This document shows, one piece after another, positions 31,903-40,714 of a stretch of 64,000 nucleotides of DNA (within the stretch, counting starts at the first letter, position 1; each line of letters opens with the position of its first letter). A program made the translations under genes and the position numbers. The notes below the pieces were generated by a model. The model saw nothing but the letters and a program-made list of their open reading frames with translations, was not told where the DNA came from and searched no databases. The DNA is taken from positions 620,001 to 684,000 of the forward strand of contig OZ244244.1 of NCBI GenBank assembly GCA_965217125.1, in the 5' to 3' direction. The stretch is from JAAOIF01 sp965217125 (GTDB taxonomy: Bacteria > Pseudomonadota > Gammaproteobacteria > PS1 > Pseudothioglobaceae).

Positions 31903-32236
31903 ACGAATTGGCGCAATATTTACCTAACAAAGCCTATCAGCGCTTGCAAGCAAATGTTGCTGCGTTTTTGTTTGATGTGTGCACTGAGGCTGAAAATAAG
32001 TTTGTTGGCAGGCCGCTAAATTCAATGCTTGTGCCTTGGGTAGATGAGTCTGATTGGCAGCCATATTCGCAAAATTTTATTGCCGCGATTAAACGCTCAA
32101 CACTGAAATTATCCTTATTTGTCGCAGCGGCTATCGTTCTAATGATGCTCATATTATTAGCGGTTTTGCAGGTGATTTGGATGAAGATCATCAACGCGGC
32201 AAGCTCAATGGCTGGCTATTGTGGGAACAATGTTAA
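31899..32236 (+). pseudogene. Rhodanese-like sulfurtransferase, frameshifted
   Basis: Bases 31899 to about 32093 read as a rhodanese N-terminus: LFDVCTEAENKFVGRPLNS, then LVPWVDESDWQPYSQNFIAA. From about 32093 the match continues in the frame one base back: LNTEIILICRSGYRSNDAHI, then AGDLDEDHQRGKLNGWLL, with a stop at 32234. CRSGYRS is the active-site loop with the catalytic cysteine. The single open frame that continues to 32252 looks like a membrane protein only because it is read out of phase. One missing base near 32092-32096 restores a full 112-residue rhodanese. It is either a true mutation or a sequencing error. Confidence 0.8.
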
Positions 32237-33592
32237 ATGCACAAATTATTAAATACTTATTTAGATAAAAGAATGCTGTTTATATTCTTAAACGGCATTG
32301 CCAGCGGTTTCCCTTGGGTAATTATTGGCTCGGCAATGACCTTGTGGCTGAAAGATGCAGGGCTAACCCGCACCGCGATTGGCTTTTTTGGTTCGGTATT
32401 TGCAGTGTATTCTATTAATTGGCTGTGGGCGCCATTATTAGACCGAGTTAAAATCCCATTTTTAACTAAGCGATTTGGTCAGCGCCGCTCTTGGCTTTTG
32501 TTGTTACAAGGTTTATTGTTTTTATTGATTATTTCGATTTCTTTTAGCAATCCAAAAGACAGCCTAATCTGGGTAAGTTTGTTGGCGTTTTCTGTGGCAA
32601 TTGTCTCTAGCACACAAGATATTGTGATTGATGCTTATCGAATTGATGTATTAAGCCTTGCAGAAAAAAATAAATTGCCCGCCACCTCAGCTATGGCGAC
32701 TTCTGGCTGGTGGGTGGGTTATGGTTTTTTAGGGGCAATCGCACTTTATTTATCAGATTTTGGCAATGCTTGGAGCGGCGTATATTTGATAATGTCGGTT
32801 TTCGTATTAGGTTTTATTGCCAATACATTATGGCTATCTGAGCCTGAGAGTGATAGGGAATTAGTGCAAGCAACAGCACAGCAGAATTATGAGGATTTAT
32901 TGGGCGGTCATAATGTATGGCAAAAGATGAGCGCATGGTTTTTAAGCACAGTTGTTGAGCCACTCAAAGACTTTTTTGTGCGTTTTGGCAAAACTGCGCT
33001 TATTATTTTGGCATTTATTATGTTGTTTAAAGTGGGCGAGGCATTTTTAGGGCGAATGTCATTGGTTTTTTATAAAGAAATCGGCTTTACCACTGGCGAA
33101 ATTGCCACTTATTCTAAATTAGCAGGCTCAACCCTAACGATTATTTTTTCCATTGTTGCCAGTGTTATTACCGTTCATTATGGATTAGTTCGTGGTTTAA
33201 TGATTAGCGGTATTGCTATGGCAGGCACTAATTTAATGTTTTCTTATATGGCTTTTGTAGGTGCAGATACCAATGTATTTGCGGCTGCAATTTTGCTTGA
33301 TAATTTTACAGCAGCTTTCTCAACGGTCGCTTTTGTTGCGTTTATTTCTCATCTCACTAATCGCGCTTATACTGCCACACAATATGCATTAATGGCATCA
33401 GCGGGTAATTTTGGACGCACTTTATTTGCCGGTGGCAGTGGCTGGATGGTAGATAGCTTAGAGACTCAAAACTGGGTGGCTAACTTTGGCGGAGAGTGGG
33501 TAGTATTTTTTACAATAACAGCCTTAATGGTGATTCCCAGCCTTATTATGCTGTATTGGATTAGCAAAAAATTTAAGCACATATTTATATAG
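32237..33592 (+). CDS. ampG: AmpG-like muropeptide permease (MFS)
   Basis: This MFS transporter of 451 residues has about twelve membrane helices. The opening FLNGIASGFPWVIIGSAMTLWLKDAGLTRT and the loop IDAYRIDVL fit AmpG, which imports GlcNAc-anhydroMurNAc peptides from the periplasm for recycling. The start follows the rhodanese stop directly (TAAATG). nagZ lies 9 bases downstream, which supports the substrate. A general sugar-phosphate MFS is the alternative. Confidence 0.85.
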   Translation: MHKLLNTYLDKRMLFIFLNGIASGFPWVIIGSAMTLWLKDAGLTRTAIGFFGSVFAVYSINWLWAPLLDRVKIPFLTKRFGQRRSWLLLLQGLLFLLIISISFSNPKDSLIWVSLLAFSVAIVSSTQDIVIDAYRIDVLSLAEKNKLPATSAMATSGWWVGYGFLGAIALYLSDFGNAWSGVYLIMSVFVLGFIANTLWLSEPESDRELVQATAQQNYEDLLGGHNVWQKMSAWFLSTVVEPLKDFFVRFGKTALIILAFIMLFKVGEAFLGRMSLVFYKEIGFTTGEIATYSKLAGSTLTIIFSIVASVITVHYGLVRGLMISGIAMAGTNLMFSYMAFVGADTNVFAAAILLDNFTAAFSTVAFVAFISHLTNRAYTATQYALMASAGNFGRTLFAGGSGWMVDSLETQNWVANFGGEWVVFFTITALMVIPSLIMLYWISKKFKHIFI

Positions 33593-33601
33593 GGAGCTTA
33601 T

Positions 33602-34582
33602 ATGATTGCCCCAATTATGATGGATCTGTCAGGCTTGACACTTAGCAAGATAGAAAAAATCCAATTAGCCCAGCCCAGCATTGGCGGGGTGATTTTATTT
33701 TCGCGTAATTTTAAAAATATTGCCCAAGTGCAGGCCTTGATTGAATCAATACGCGCCATTAACCCTGATTTACTGATTGCTGTGGATCACGAAGGCGGGC
33801 GTGTGCAACGCTTTAGAGAAGGGTTTACCCACTTGCCAGCGATGGCAAAACTCGGCAAGGCCTATGATAATAATCCACAGCTCGCCCTGCAACAAGCGCA
33901 GGCTTGTGGTTGGATTTTGGCGGCAGAATTATTAGCTATTGGCGTGGATTTTTCTTTTACTCCAGTGCTTGATTTGGATTATGGCAATTCCTGCGTGATT
34001 GGCGACCGTGCTTTTCACAGCAATCCACCCACAGTGATTAAACTCGCAGATGCTTTAATAGCAGGTATGCACCAGGCAGGTATGAAGTGCGTGGGCAAGC
34101 ATTTTCCCGGGCATGGGTTTGTGGCAGCAGATTCGCACTTAGATTTGCCGATTGACCAGCGCGCGCTGGCAGAAATTGCGCCAGATATATCTGTTTTTAA
34201 GGGGTTAATCAACTCATTAGATGCCATTATGCCCGCACATGTGGTGTATTCGCAGGTAGATGATAAGCCTGCTGGATTTTCATCCAAATGGATTAAGGAT
34301 ATTTTACAAATCCAGCTGGGCTTTTCTGGCGTAGTGTTTAGTGATGATTTATCAATGCAAGGGGCGCATTTTATTGCTGATATTGCCGAGCGCGTTCAAG
34401 TATCGTTAGACAGCGGCTGTGATATGGTGTTAATTTGCAATCACCCTGAGCTGTTAGTTAAGGTGATTGAGATAGATTTTGGCACAAATAAAAAACTACA
34501 ATCAATGCAAGCTATAAGCTCGCACAATCTTGATAAAATAGCACATTCAGCACACTTAGAAAGCATCAAAACTTTATTATGA
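33602..34582 (+). CDS. nagZ: Beta-N-acetylhexosaminidase NagZ
   Basis: NagZ cuts N-acetylglucosamine from imported anhydro-muropeptides in the cytoplasm. The 326-residue protein is a family-3 glycoside hydrolase. IAVDHEGGRVQRFREGFTHL, VGKHFPGHGFVAADSH (His/Asp dyad) and GVVFSDDLSMQGA (nucleophile Asp) are all in place. A GGGAGC site precedes the ATG. Together with ampG it forms a recycling pair. The stop overlaps the next small gene by 4 bases. Confidence 0.94.
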   Translation: MIAPIMMDLSGLTLSKIEKIQLAQPSIGGVILFSRNFKNIAQVQALIESIRAINPDLLIAVDHEGGRVQRFREGFTHLPAMAKLGKAYDNNPQLALQQAQACGWILAAELLAIGVDFSFTPVLDLDYGNSCVIGDRAFHSNPPTVIKLADALIAGMHQAGMKCVGKHFPGHGFVAADSHLDLPIDQRALAEIAPDISVFKGLINSLDAIMPAHVVYSQVDDKPAGFSSKWIKDILQIQLGFSGVVFSDDLSMQGAHFIADIAERVQVSLDSGCDMVLICNHPELLVKVIEIDFGTNKKLQSMQAISSHNLDKIAHSAHLESIKTLL

Positions 34583-34860
34583 CTACAAAGAAAAAACCAG
34601 ATTTTGAAATTCGCCTATTAAATGCGATGAGAAAAACACTGATTGCCGTGGCGAAAGACACTATGACTAAGCCGGGTTTGCGTCATCCTTTAACGGCAGA
34701 CACTCAAAAAATGATTAGCGATTGCTTAGATGTGGTCAGTAGTCGGCAAATGGCGATTGACAAAGAATCCGGCGCACATACTAATATGAAACCTGTTTAT
34801 AGCGATGAGCAAATAGTGCAAAGTTTTTCGATTGACGATTTAAAAAAGACTCTGAATTAG
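34579..34860 (+). CDS. Small conserved-looking protein, unknown
   Basis: The 93-residue protein is soluble and basic at the start (MTTKKKPDFEIRLLNAMRKT, then LIAVAKDTMTKPGLRHPLTA), with a helical middle and an acidic end. No domain is recognised. It overlaps nagZ by 4 bases, so it is translated with it, and it is convergent with uvrD. The protein-like composition and coupling suggest a real gene. Confidence 0.6.
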   Translation: MTTKKKPDFEIRLLNAMRKTLIAVAKDTMTKPGLRHPLTADTQKMISDCLDVVSSRQMAIDKESGAHTNMKPVYSDEQIVQSFSIDDLKKTLN

Positions 34861-34870
34861 CCTTGTTTTT

Positions 34871-37024
34871 TTAAATAAATTTTAAATTGGCATAGGCGCT
34901 AATTAACCATTTTGTCCCTGCTCGTTTGAATTCAATTTGCACCCGCGCAGAATCGCCATCGCCTTCAAAATTCAGCACTGTGCCAAAGCCAAATTTTGCG
35001 TGTTTAACCAGCGCCCCGATTGACAGCTGATTTTGCTCTTTGGGTTTAACAGAAAAATCTTGTGTTGCTTGATAATTTTGCATTGTTGCGCCAAATTTTT
35101 GCTTGACAGGGCTGATATATTTATCGGGAATCTCATTTAAAAAGCGCGAAGGGTAGGCGTATAAATGTTGCCCATGTAAAAAGCGTTTATTGGCAAAAGA
35201 CAGGCTTAGTTTTTTCATCGCCCTGGTCATACCAACATAGCATAATCGCCTTTCTTCGTCCATCAGATAAGGCTCTGCCTTGCTTTGCCAAGAAGGGAAT
35301 AAATCTTCCTCCAGGCCCACTAAAAACACATAATGGAACTCTAAACCTTTAGCAGAGTGGACGCTCATCAGTTGCACATTTTGATTGACAGAATTGTTAT
35401 CGCCGCTGGAATTTAATGAGGCAAACGAGATAAAACCTAATGTTTCATTTATATCGCTATCTTCTTCATGATTGCGTTCTTTAGCAGAGCCAATCAACTC
35501 TTCGAGGTTGGCTGTTTTGTTGCCATCTTTGTCGGTTTTATCATTATCATAATGCGCAACAAGCCCTGATTGTTTAATCAAATAAGCCACTTTTTCGCTC
35601 AAATCTAAGTGTTTGCTGTCATCTTGCATCTGCTCGATAAGTTGAATAAATCCGCTCAGTGCATTAGATGCACGGGCCGGCAGTGTTGGCGCAATTTCAA
35701 CGGCTGCTTGAAATAGATTGGTGTGGTTATCCGCTGCAAATGTCCTGATTTTTTCAACAGTAGCATTACCAATCCCGCGGGTTGGAAAATTAACCACGCG
35801 CTCAAAGGCAATACTGTCTGCGCTATTTTCCATTAGGCGTAAATAACACAAGGCATCTTTAATTTCAGCGCGTTCAAAAAAACGCAATCCGCCATAAATA
35901 ATATAGCTAATATTGTGTTTAATCAGTCGCTCTTCAAAGGCTCTTGATTGTGCATTTGAGCGGTAAAGGATGGCACATTGATTGAGCGATGCGCCCTGGT
36001 CAATATGTTTTTGAATGCTACTAACCACAAAATCTGCCTCGTCTATTTCATTGCGCGCCTCATATACATCAATCAAATCTCCAGCGCCAGATTCAGTCCA
36101 TAACGATTTATCCAAACGATTAGAATTGTTGGCAATAACGGCATTTGAGGCATTTAGAATATTGCCAGTTGAGCGATAATTTTGCTCAAGGCGAATAGTT
36201 GTTAGGGCAAAATCAGTTTCTAATTTGTGCAGATTTTCAATTTTTGCACCACGCCAGCCGTAAATGGATTGGTCGTCATCACCAACACAAAAAAATCTAT
36301 TTTTGCCTGACAAGAGTAATTTAATCCATTTATATTGAATGGTGTTAGTGTCTTGAAACTCATCAACCAAAATATGTTGAAAGCGATTTTGATAATCTGC
36401 GAGTAATTCAGTATTGTTTTTTAACAGCTCATAACTACGCACTAATAGCTCGGCAAAATCAATTAAATCATTAGCATTACAATGTTTTTCATACAACTCA
36501 AATACTTTAATACTTTGCTTAACAAAAAAGTTATACCCAGCATCAATATCAGTAGGGCGGATGCCTTCGTCTTTTTGTTGGTTAATAAACCACTGAATTT
36601 TTCTAACTGGATATTTAATCTCATCAATTTCATTTTCCTTCATCAGTCGTTTAATAATACGAAATTGATCCTGTGCATCAAGAATTTGAAACTGAGCGCT
36701 CAAATTAGCCTCTATAGGGTGGGCGCGCAATAGGCGATGTGCCAAACCATGAAAAGTGCCAACCCACATACTTCTAATAGGTCGCCTAAGTAATAGGCTT
36801 AGGCGTTCGCGCATTTCATTGGCGGCTTTATTGGTAAAAGTAACGGCTAAAATAGCATCAATATGAATATTTTTTTGCGTTATTAAATAGGTGATACGAT
36901 GCGTTAATACTCGGGTTTTTCCACTACCAGCGCCAGCCAGTATCAGTGCATTTTTAGTATCATCTAAAGTAACAGATTGATTTTGTTTGTCATTAAGTCC
37001 GTCAATAATTTCAGATAAATTCAT
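34871..37024 (-). CDS. uvrD: DNA helicase II (UvrD)
   Basis: UvrD unwinds DNA in nucleotide-excision and mismatch repair. The 717-residue protein has all SF1A motifs: LAGAGSGKTRVLTHR (near residue 30), LVDEFQDTN, FCVGDDDQSIYGWRGA, LEQNYRST, MSVHSAKGLEF and CYVGMTRAMKKL. A C-terminal Tudor-like tail (VKHAKFGFGTVLNFEGDG) is present. Length and tail identify UvrD and not Rep or PcrA alone. It is transcribed by itself. Confidence 0.95.
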   Translation of the reverse strand: MNLSEIIDGLNDKQNQSVTLDDTKNALILAGAGSGKTRVLTHRITYLITQKNIHIDAILAVTFTNKAANEMRERLSLLLRRPIRSMWVGTFHGLAHRLLRAHPIEANLSAQFQILDAQDQFRIIKRLMKENEIDEIKYPVRKIQWFINQQKDEGIRPTDIDAGYNFFVKQSIKVFELYEKHCNANDLIDFAELLVRSYELLKNNTELLADYQNRFQHILVDEFQDTNTIQYKWIKLLLSGKNRFFCVGDDDQSIYGWRGAKIENLHKLETDFALTTIRLEQNYRSTGNILNASNAVIANNSNRLDKSLWTESGAGDLIDVYEARNEIDEADFVVSSIQKHIDQGASLNQCAILYRSNAQSRAFEERLIKHNISYIIYGGLRFFERAEIKDALCYLRLMENSADSIAFERVVNFPTRGIGNATVEKIRTFAADNHTNLFQAAVEIAPTLPARASNALSGFIQLIEQMQDDSKHLDLSEKVAYLIKQSGLVAHYDNDKTDKDGNKTANLEELIGSAKERNHEEDSDINETLGFISFASLNSSGDNNSVNQNVQLMSVHSAKGLEFHYVFLVGLEEDLFPSWQSKAEPYLMDEERRLCYVGMTRAMKKLSLSFANKRFLHGQHLYAYPSRFLNEIPDKYISPVKQKFGATMQNYQATQDFSVKPKEQNQLSIGALVKHAKFGFGTVLNFEGDGDSARVQIEFKRAGTKWLISAYANLKFI

Positions 37025-37172
37025 GATTTTTCTTGTATGTTGAGTTGAAATGGTTATAATATTACCTTTCTCTAATATGAGTTTTATTGCTTAGTTTTTA
37101 AAGCTAATAAAATCTGATATAGAGCATAGAATTATAAACATTATTTATTGTAAAAATTAAGGAGTATTGACA

Positions 37173-37358
37173 ATGACTTACTACGAAGGCGTTAAAAAAA
37201 TGGAACTTATGGGTGTAAATGATAATTACATTCAAGGCTGGGTCGCTGGGTTTTTAAATAATCCTACGATTGAAGAGCAAAGAATTACTGATGAGTGGGA
37301 ATCAGGTTATGAAGATGGCAAACAACATACCGATGCAAATTTTGCAAATTTTTGTTAG
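37173..37358 (+). CDS. Small acidic protein, unknown
   Basis: The ATG at 37173 has an AAGGAG site 8 bases upstream and gives a 61-residue protein. A TTG six bases earlier fits the site less well. The sequence (YYEGVKKMELMGVNDNYIQG, then WVAGFLNNPTIEEQ and ESGYEDGKQ) is soluble, with two aromatic-Gly helices resembling repeated short motifs. No family is recognised. Its own promoter region lies in the 148-base gap from uvrD. Confidence 0.6.
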   Translation: MTYYEGVKKMELMGVNDNYIQGWVAGFLNNPTIEEQRITDEWESGYEDGKQHTDANFANFC

Positions 37359-37437
37359 TTAGTTTGAGAACTTTAATTAAAAAATTTTAAAAAAGCCCTG
37401 TTATAATGCAATTCTTTTTATTATAAGGTTATTGGCT

Positions 37438-37785
37438 ATGAGTGCGATTATTTTTCACAACCCTAAATGCAGTAAATCCAGACTAACTCTTAGTATTTTG
37501 GAAGAAAAAGCTGTTGATTTTAAGATAATTAAATATTTAGACACGCCGCCGACAATCCAGCAATTAAAAGCATTACTCGCAGAATTAAAGATGACACCTC
37601 GTGCTTTGATGCGCACTTTTGAAGCGCCTTATAAAGCAAACAATTTAGCAGATGAGCGCCTAACTGAGGATGCACTGATTCAGGCGATGGTCGATAACCC
37701 CATACTAATTCAACGCCCGATTGTTAAAACCGATAAAGGCATTGCTATTGGCAGGCCGCCTGAAAATATTTTAGCCATTATATAA
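37438..37785 (+). CDS. arsC: Arsenate reductase (ArsC/Spx fold)
   Basis: The 115-residue protein has the ArsC motif HNPKCSKSR with the catalytic cysteine near residue 10. The arginine-bearing segment LIQRPIVKTDKGIAIGRPPE is that of glutaredoxin-coupled arsenate reductases. The ATG at 37438 was chosen over an upstream TTG because of the AAGG site. It stands without other ars genes, so it may act in general thiol chemistry (the YffB type) and not in arsenate resistance. Confidence 0.85.
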   Translation: MSAIIFHNPKCSKSRLTLSILEEKAVDFKIIKYLDTPPTIQQLKALLAELKMTPRALMRTFEAPYKANNLADERLTEDALIQAMVDNPILIQRPIVKTDKGIAIGRPPENILAII

Positions 37786-37788
37786 TTT

Positions 37789-38448
37789 TTAGTCAATTAG
37801 CAAGGTTGATAGGTGTCCTTCGTGCGCTTCAATACTGGAATAATAAGCGTCATCTAAGCCATCTACTACTGAGTTTTTAACTTCATCAAGTTTTAATATT
37901 TCCTTGCTCCAAGCAGCTATTTTGTTAAATTCGGATAATGATAGCGCGTTATCAGTAAATTCATTAATCCAAGCTAGGCGCATAAAAATGGGTGCAAAAG
38001 CTGCATCAATCATATTGAAGTGCTTGCCATTGAAAAATGGTGAATTATTTTTAGCCGCTTCAATTTTTCTCAGCTTGGCAAAAAGTGCATCTTTTGAGCT
38101 GTTAAATTTTGCCTTATCGCCAGTTGCAATAACAAACATATCTACCAAAATCTCTGAAGAGAATACAATCCAAGAGCGGTTATTAGCCTTTTGAATAACA
38201 TCAGCAGGGTGAAAGCTGTGTGCGGCAATATCCTCGATAAATTCTGTAATAACCAATGATTCAAAAATAACTTGATTATCAACTTTTAATAAAGGCACTT
38301 GCCCTGTTGGTGAAATTTTCTTAAACCAATCTGGCGGATTCATCAGGTTGATATAAGTTACTTTGTGGTTAATGCTGTGCTTGTTAAGTGAAATAATAGC
38401 GCGCTGGACAAAGGGGCAAAGTTTAAAGCTAATAAGTTCTAATTGCAT
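37789..38448 (-). CDS. Glutathione S-transferase family protein
   Basis: The 219-residue protein has the thioredoxin-like N-terminal domain with CPFVQRAIISL (Cys11, omega-class site) and SPTGQVPLLKVDNQVIFES for glutathione binding. A helical C-terminal domain has FNMIDAAFAPIFMRL. It is probably a cytoplasmic thiol transferase or dehalogenase-like enzyme. The gene is convergent with arsC and stands alone. SspA is related but longer-conserved at its start and less likely. Confidence 0.82.
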   Translation of the reverse strand: MQLELISFKLCPFVQRAIISLNKHSINHKVTYINLMNPPDWFKKISPTGQVPLLKVDNQVIFESLVITEFIEDIAAHSFHPADVIQKANNRSWIVFSSEILVDMFVIATGDKAKFNSSKDALFAKLRKIEAAKNNSPFFNGKHFNMIDAAFAPIFMRLAWINEFTDNALSLSEFNKIAAWSKEILKLDEVKNSVVDGLDDAYYSSIEAHEGHLSTLLID

Positions 38449-38526
38449 GGTTTTTTCCTCATTATGATGATTATTCTAGATGATGGGCGTGATAGATTTT
38501 ACATTTTTTCGCCGATGGTAATTAGT

Positions 38527-38862
38527 CTAATCAGCATTTTTCAAGCCCGACCAGAGTTTTTCTAACTGATAAAATTTACGGGTTTTTTCAGTCATAATAT
38601 GCACCACGACCTCAGCTAAATCAATCAATATCCACAAGCCAGTTTCTACGCCTTCAATCCCAACTATTTTCATATCTAAGCGTTTTGCTTCAATTTTAAG
38701 ATTATTAGCAATACCGCGCACATGTGCTACAGAGCGCCCTGTGGCAATTACAATGGCTTCAATATCGCAACTTTGCTCAAACACTTTGAGGGTAATAATA
38801 TCTTCGCCTTTGAGCTCTTCAATGGTGTCGGTAACGGTTTTCAGTTGTGTTTTTAAATTCAT
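38527..38862 (-). CDS. rsfS: Ribosome silencing factor RsfS
   Basis: RsfS binds ribosomal protein L14 and blocks subunit joining in starvation. The 111-residue protein shows the family core. IVIATGRSVAHVRGIANNL and GVETGLWILIDLAEVVVHIM are followed by the terminal Tyr-Leu-Glu-Leu-Trp-like segment FYQLEKLWSG. It overlaps nadD by 4 bases, the usual nadD-rsfS pair of gammaproteobacteria. Confidence 0.95.
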   Translation of the reverse strand: MNLKTQLKTVTDTIEELKGEDIITLKVFEQSCDIEAIVIATGRSVAHVRGIANNLKIEAKRLDMKIVGIEGVETGLWILIDLAEVVVHIMTEKTRKFYQLEKLWSGLKNAD

Positions 38863-39437
38863 AAGTTGTTAATATAATCGATAATATTGTTAGGTATAAG
38901 CTTTGTTAAATTTTGCCCAGCGTGCATTTTACCTTGCAAATCACTGTCAAATAGCATAGTGCGAATTTGTGTAGAAGAAATATTAAGCAAGGGTGTTTTT
39001 GCCAAATAAACTGAGCTTGGATAGTTGCTATTGCTTTTGTTAGCAGTGCGCGGCAGCACCACAATTTTTGCATATTGTTCAAATTCTTGATAATTTTTCC
39101 AAGTATCAATCATTGCAAAACTATCAGCACCGATAATCAAAAAAATCTTTTTATTTGGATAATCTTGCTTAATTTGTTTGAGTGAGTCAATAGTATAGGA
39201 GGCGGATTTTCTATCAATTTCACGCCTATCAACAGATAAATCGTCAAACTCTTGCAATGCTAAATTCAGCATATCAAGGCGTTGTTTGTTGGAAAAATAT
39301 AGCGGTTTTTTATGCACCGGTGCTTTGCACGGCATCAGGAAAAGTTGCTGCAAACTCAGCTCTTTTTTAATGGCGCGCGCATTTTGCAAATGCCCATAAT
39401 GCACAGGGTCAAACGAGCCGCCCAAAAAACCGATCAT
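38859..39437 (-). CDS. nadD: Nicotinate-nucleotide adenylyltransferase
   Basis: NadD makes deamido-NAD from nicotinate mononucleotide and ATP. The 192-residue protein has the nucleotidyl transferase start IGFLGGSFDPVHYGHLQNAR, the middle KIFLIIGADSFAMIDTWKNY and the end motif ISSTQIRTML. It overlaps rsfS by 4 bases and the upstream metallo-hydrolase gene by 4. The three genes are a tight leftward operon. Confidence 0.95.
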   Translation of the reverse strand: MIGFLGGSFDPVHYGHLQNARAIKKELSLQQLFLMPCKAPVHKKPLYFSNKQRLDMLNLALQEFDDLSVDRREIDRKSASYTIDSLKQIKQDYPNKKIFLIIGADSFAMIDTWKNYQEFEQYAKIVVLPRTANKSNSNYPSSVYLAKTPLLNISSTQIRTMLFDSDLQGKMHAGQNLTKLIPNNIIDYINNL

Positions 39438-40162
39438 GATAACATTAACTCAATTTCTTGTTTGCTCACAGCACTGGTCGGGTAAGAGTAAATGCCGCGT
39501 TCCATACCTTCAACATAGCGTATAAATTTATCCTGTGAATCTATTAACAAATACGCATTGCTACGCTTTTGTTCGCCTATTGTAGTTTGTATTTTGTCCC
39601 CATAATCATGTCCGCAACACAAAATAATATCATCGTCTAATTGGCGTAATTTTTGCATAGAATCAAACAATTCGCCGATATTACCACCTGGCAATGAGCA
39701 ATGCCCGGCGCCATAGACAAACAAGGTATCCCCTGCAATCAGATGGCTATCCAACAGATAACAAACGCCGCCAGCACTATGCCCTGGGGTATTGATAACC
39801 TTAGCACGAGTTGCGCCGATAAAGATAGTATCGTTATGTTTGACAATAATATCAGGCAATGTATCAATTTGCAAATAAGCTAGTTCGTTAATCCCTACAG
39901 TAACTTTTGCCCCAGTTTTTTGCACCAACTCATCGACCGCATTAGTGTGGTCAAAATGCCAATGGGTTAGCCAAATATCGCTCAGAGTATAACCCTTATC
40001 AGTAATTCTTTGAATGAATAAATCCGCATCCCAAGCAGGGTCAATAATAGCGCAAGTTTTTGAATGGTGGTCAAAAATAAAATGAATAGAATCCTCTAGC
40101 GCTCCAATATGATAGAGAATTTCTAAGGTGTAAGTTTTTTCTGTGTAGATTTTTTCCAGCAT
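39434..40162 (-). CDS. MBL-fold hydrolase, glyoxalase II-like
   Basis: The 242-residue protein has the zinc motif THWHFDHTNA (HxHxDH), the later ligands in NTPGHSAGGVCYLL and LIAGDTLFVYGAGH, and the last histidine in CCGHDYGD. These match glyoxalase II, which hydrolyses S-lactoylglutathione, or persulfide dioxygenases. The ATG at 40162 has a GAGG site; one eight codons upstream does not. It heads the operon with nadD and rsfS. The GAGHCSLPGG segment fits hydroxyacylglutathione hydrolase-like enzymes better than ETHE1. Confidence 0.82.
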   Translation of the reverse strand: MLEKIYTEKTYTLEILYHIGALEDSIHFIFDHHSKTCAIIDPAWDADLFIQRITDKGYTLSDIWLTHWHFDHTNAVDELVQKTGAKVTVGINELAYLQIDTLPDIIVKHNDTIFIGATRAKVINTPGHSAGGVCYLLDSHLIAGDTLFVYGAGHCSLPGGNIGELFDSMQKLRQLDDDIILCCGHDYGDKIQTTIGEQKRSNAYLLIDSQDKFIRYVEGMERGIYSYPTSAVSKQEIELMLS

Positions 40163-40207
40163 AAGAATTTTCCTCAACAATAACATTTTATTTTACCAAA
40201 ACTAGTC

Positions 40208-40235
40208 TTGACTAATCTCTCTTAGAGACTATAAT
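40208..40235 (+). promoter_or_regulatory. Sigma-70 promoter of the tRNA operon
   Basis: TTGACT at 40208-40213 and TATAAT at 40230-40235 are separated by 16 bases. The first tRNA begins 63 bases after the -10 box. This is among the best promoters visible in the window. Confidence 0.75.
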
Positions 40236-40298
40236 TTCCACTTTTGCTTGCATCCAGTTTTAAAGTTGTTCATTAGACAATTTTTAAACAGTTTTTTT

Positions 40299-40374
40299 GG
40301 GGCTATAGCTCAGCTGGGAGAGCACGACACTGGCAGTGTCGGGGTCAGCGGTTCGATCCCGCTTAGCTCCACCA
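40299..40374 (+). tRNA. tRNA-Ala (GGC anticodon)
   Basis: The 76-base gene folds into a full cloverleaf. Acceptor arms GGGGCTA/TAGCTCC pair with one G-U. The anticodon stem CGACA/TGTCG closes the loop CTGGCAG with anticodon GGC. The T loop is TTCGATC, and CCA is encoded. It is first of three tRNA genes in one direction. Confidence 0.95.
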
Positions 40375-40401
40375 TTGTTTTTGATGCAAAAAAAATGTTA
40401 T

Positions 40402-40476
40402 GTCGCCTTCGTCTATCGGTTAGGACCCCAGGTTTTCATCCTGGTAAGAGGAGTTCGATTCTCCTAGGCGATGCCA
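40402..40476 (+). tRNA. tRNA-Glu (TTC anticodon)
   Basis: Acceptor arm GTCGCCT pairs with AGGCGAT with one G-U. The anticodon stem CCAGG/CCTGG holds the loop TTTTCAT with anticodon TTC. The discriminator is G and CCA is encoded. The D arm TCGTCTATCGGTTAGGAC is the standard glutamate form. Confidence 0.95.
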
Positions 40477-40524
40477 AATCTAAGTATTTAACTTTGAGCA
40501 GTATTATTGATTAAAATACCCTTT

Positions 40525-40601
40525 GTCGCGTTCGTCTAGCTGGCCCAGGACATTAGGGTTTTATCCTAAAAACAGGAGTTCAAATCTCTTACGCGACGCC
40601 A
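40525..40601 (+). tRNA. Glu-type tRNA body with TTT (Lys) anticodon
   Basis: The gene matches the neighbouring tRNA-Glu in both acceptor ends (GTCGCGT/ACGCGAC, discriminator G, CCA) and in the D arm (TCGTCTAGC, AGGAC). Its anticodon stem TTAGG/CCTAA closes the loop GTTTTAT, giving anticodon TTT, which reads lysine codons. The T arm AGGAG/CTCTT pairs with one G-U. All stems fold, so it is not obviously a pseudogene. Its charging identity cannot be decided from the sequence. Confidence 0.75.
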
Positions 40602-40714
40602 CAATTTTCTACATTTGCTCACACCTTAACGCAAGGCTTCTTGTAATTTTTTTTGTGCATCATCGGCAGTGTGGTATCAAAGGGTAGCGTCCATTTAGTG
40701 TATAATTCGCGATT

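Noticed and set aside
31899..32252. A 117-residue single-helix membrane protein
   Set aside because: Its first 65 residues are rhodanese and the hydrophobic part is an out-of-phase reading; the true continuation is in the next frame with CRSGYRS and AGDLDEDHQ.
40629..40655. Terminator after the tRNA genes
   Set aside because: CAAG-GCTT-CTTG followed by T8 is suggestive, but a 4-base stem is too weak to list as a feature.
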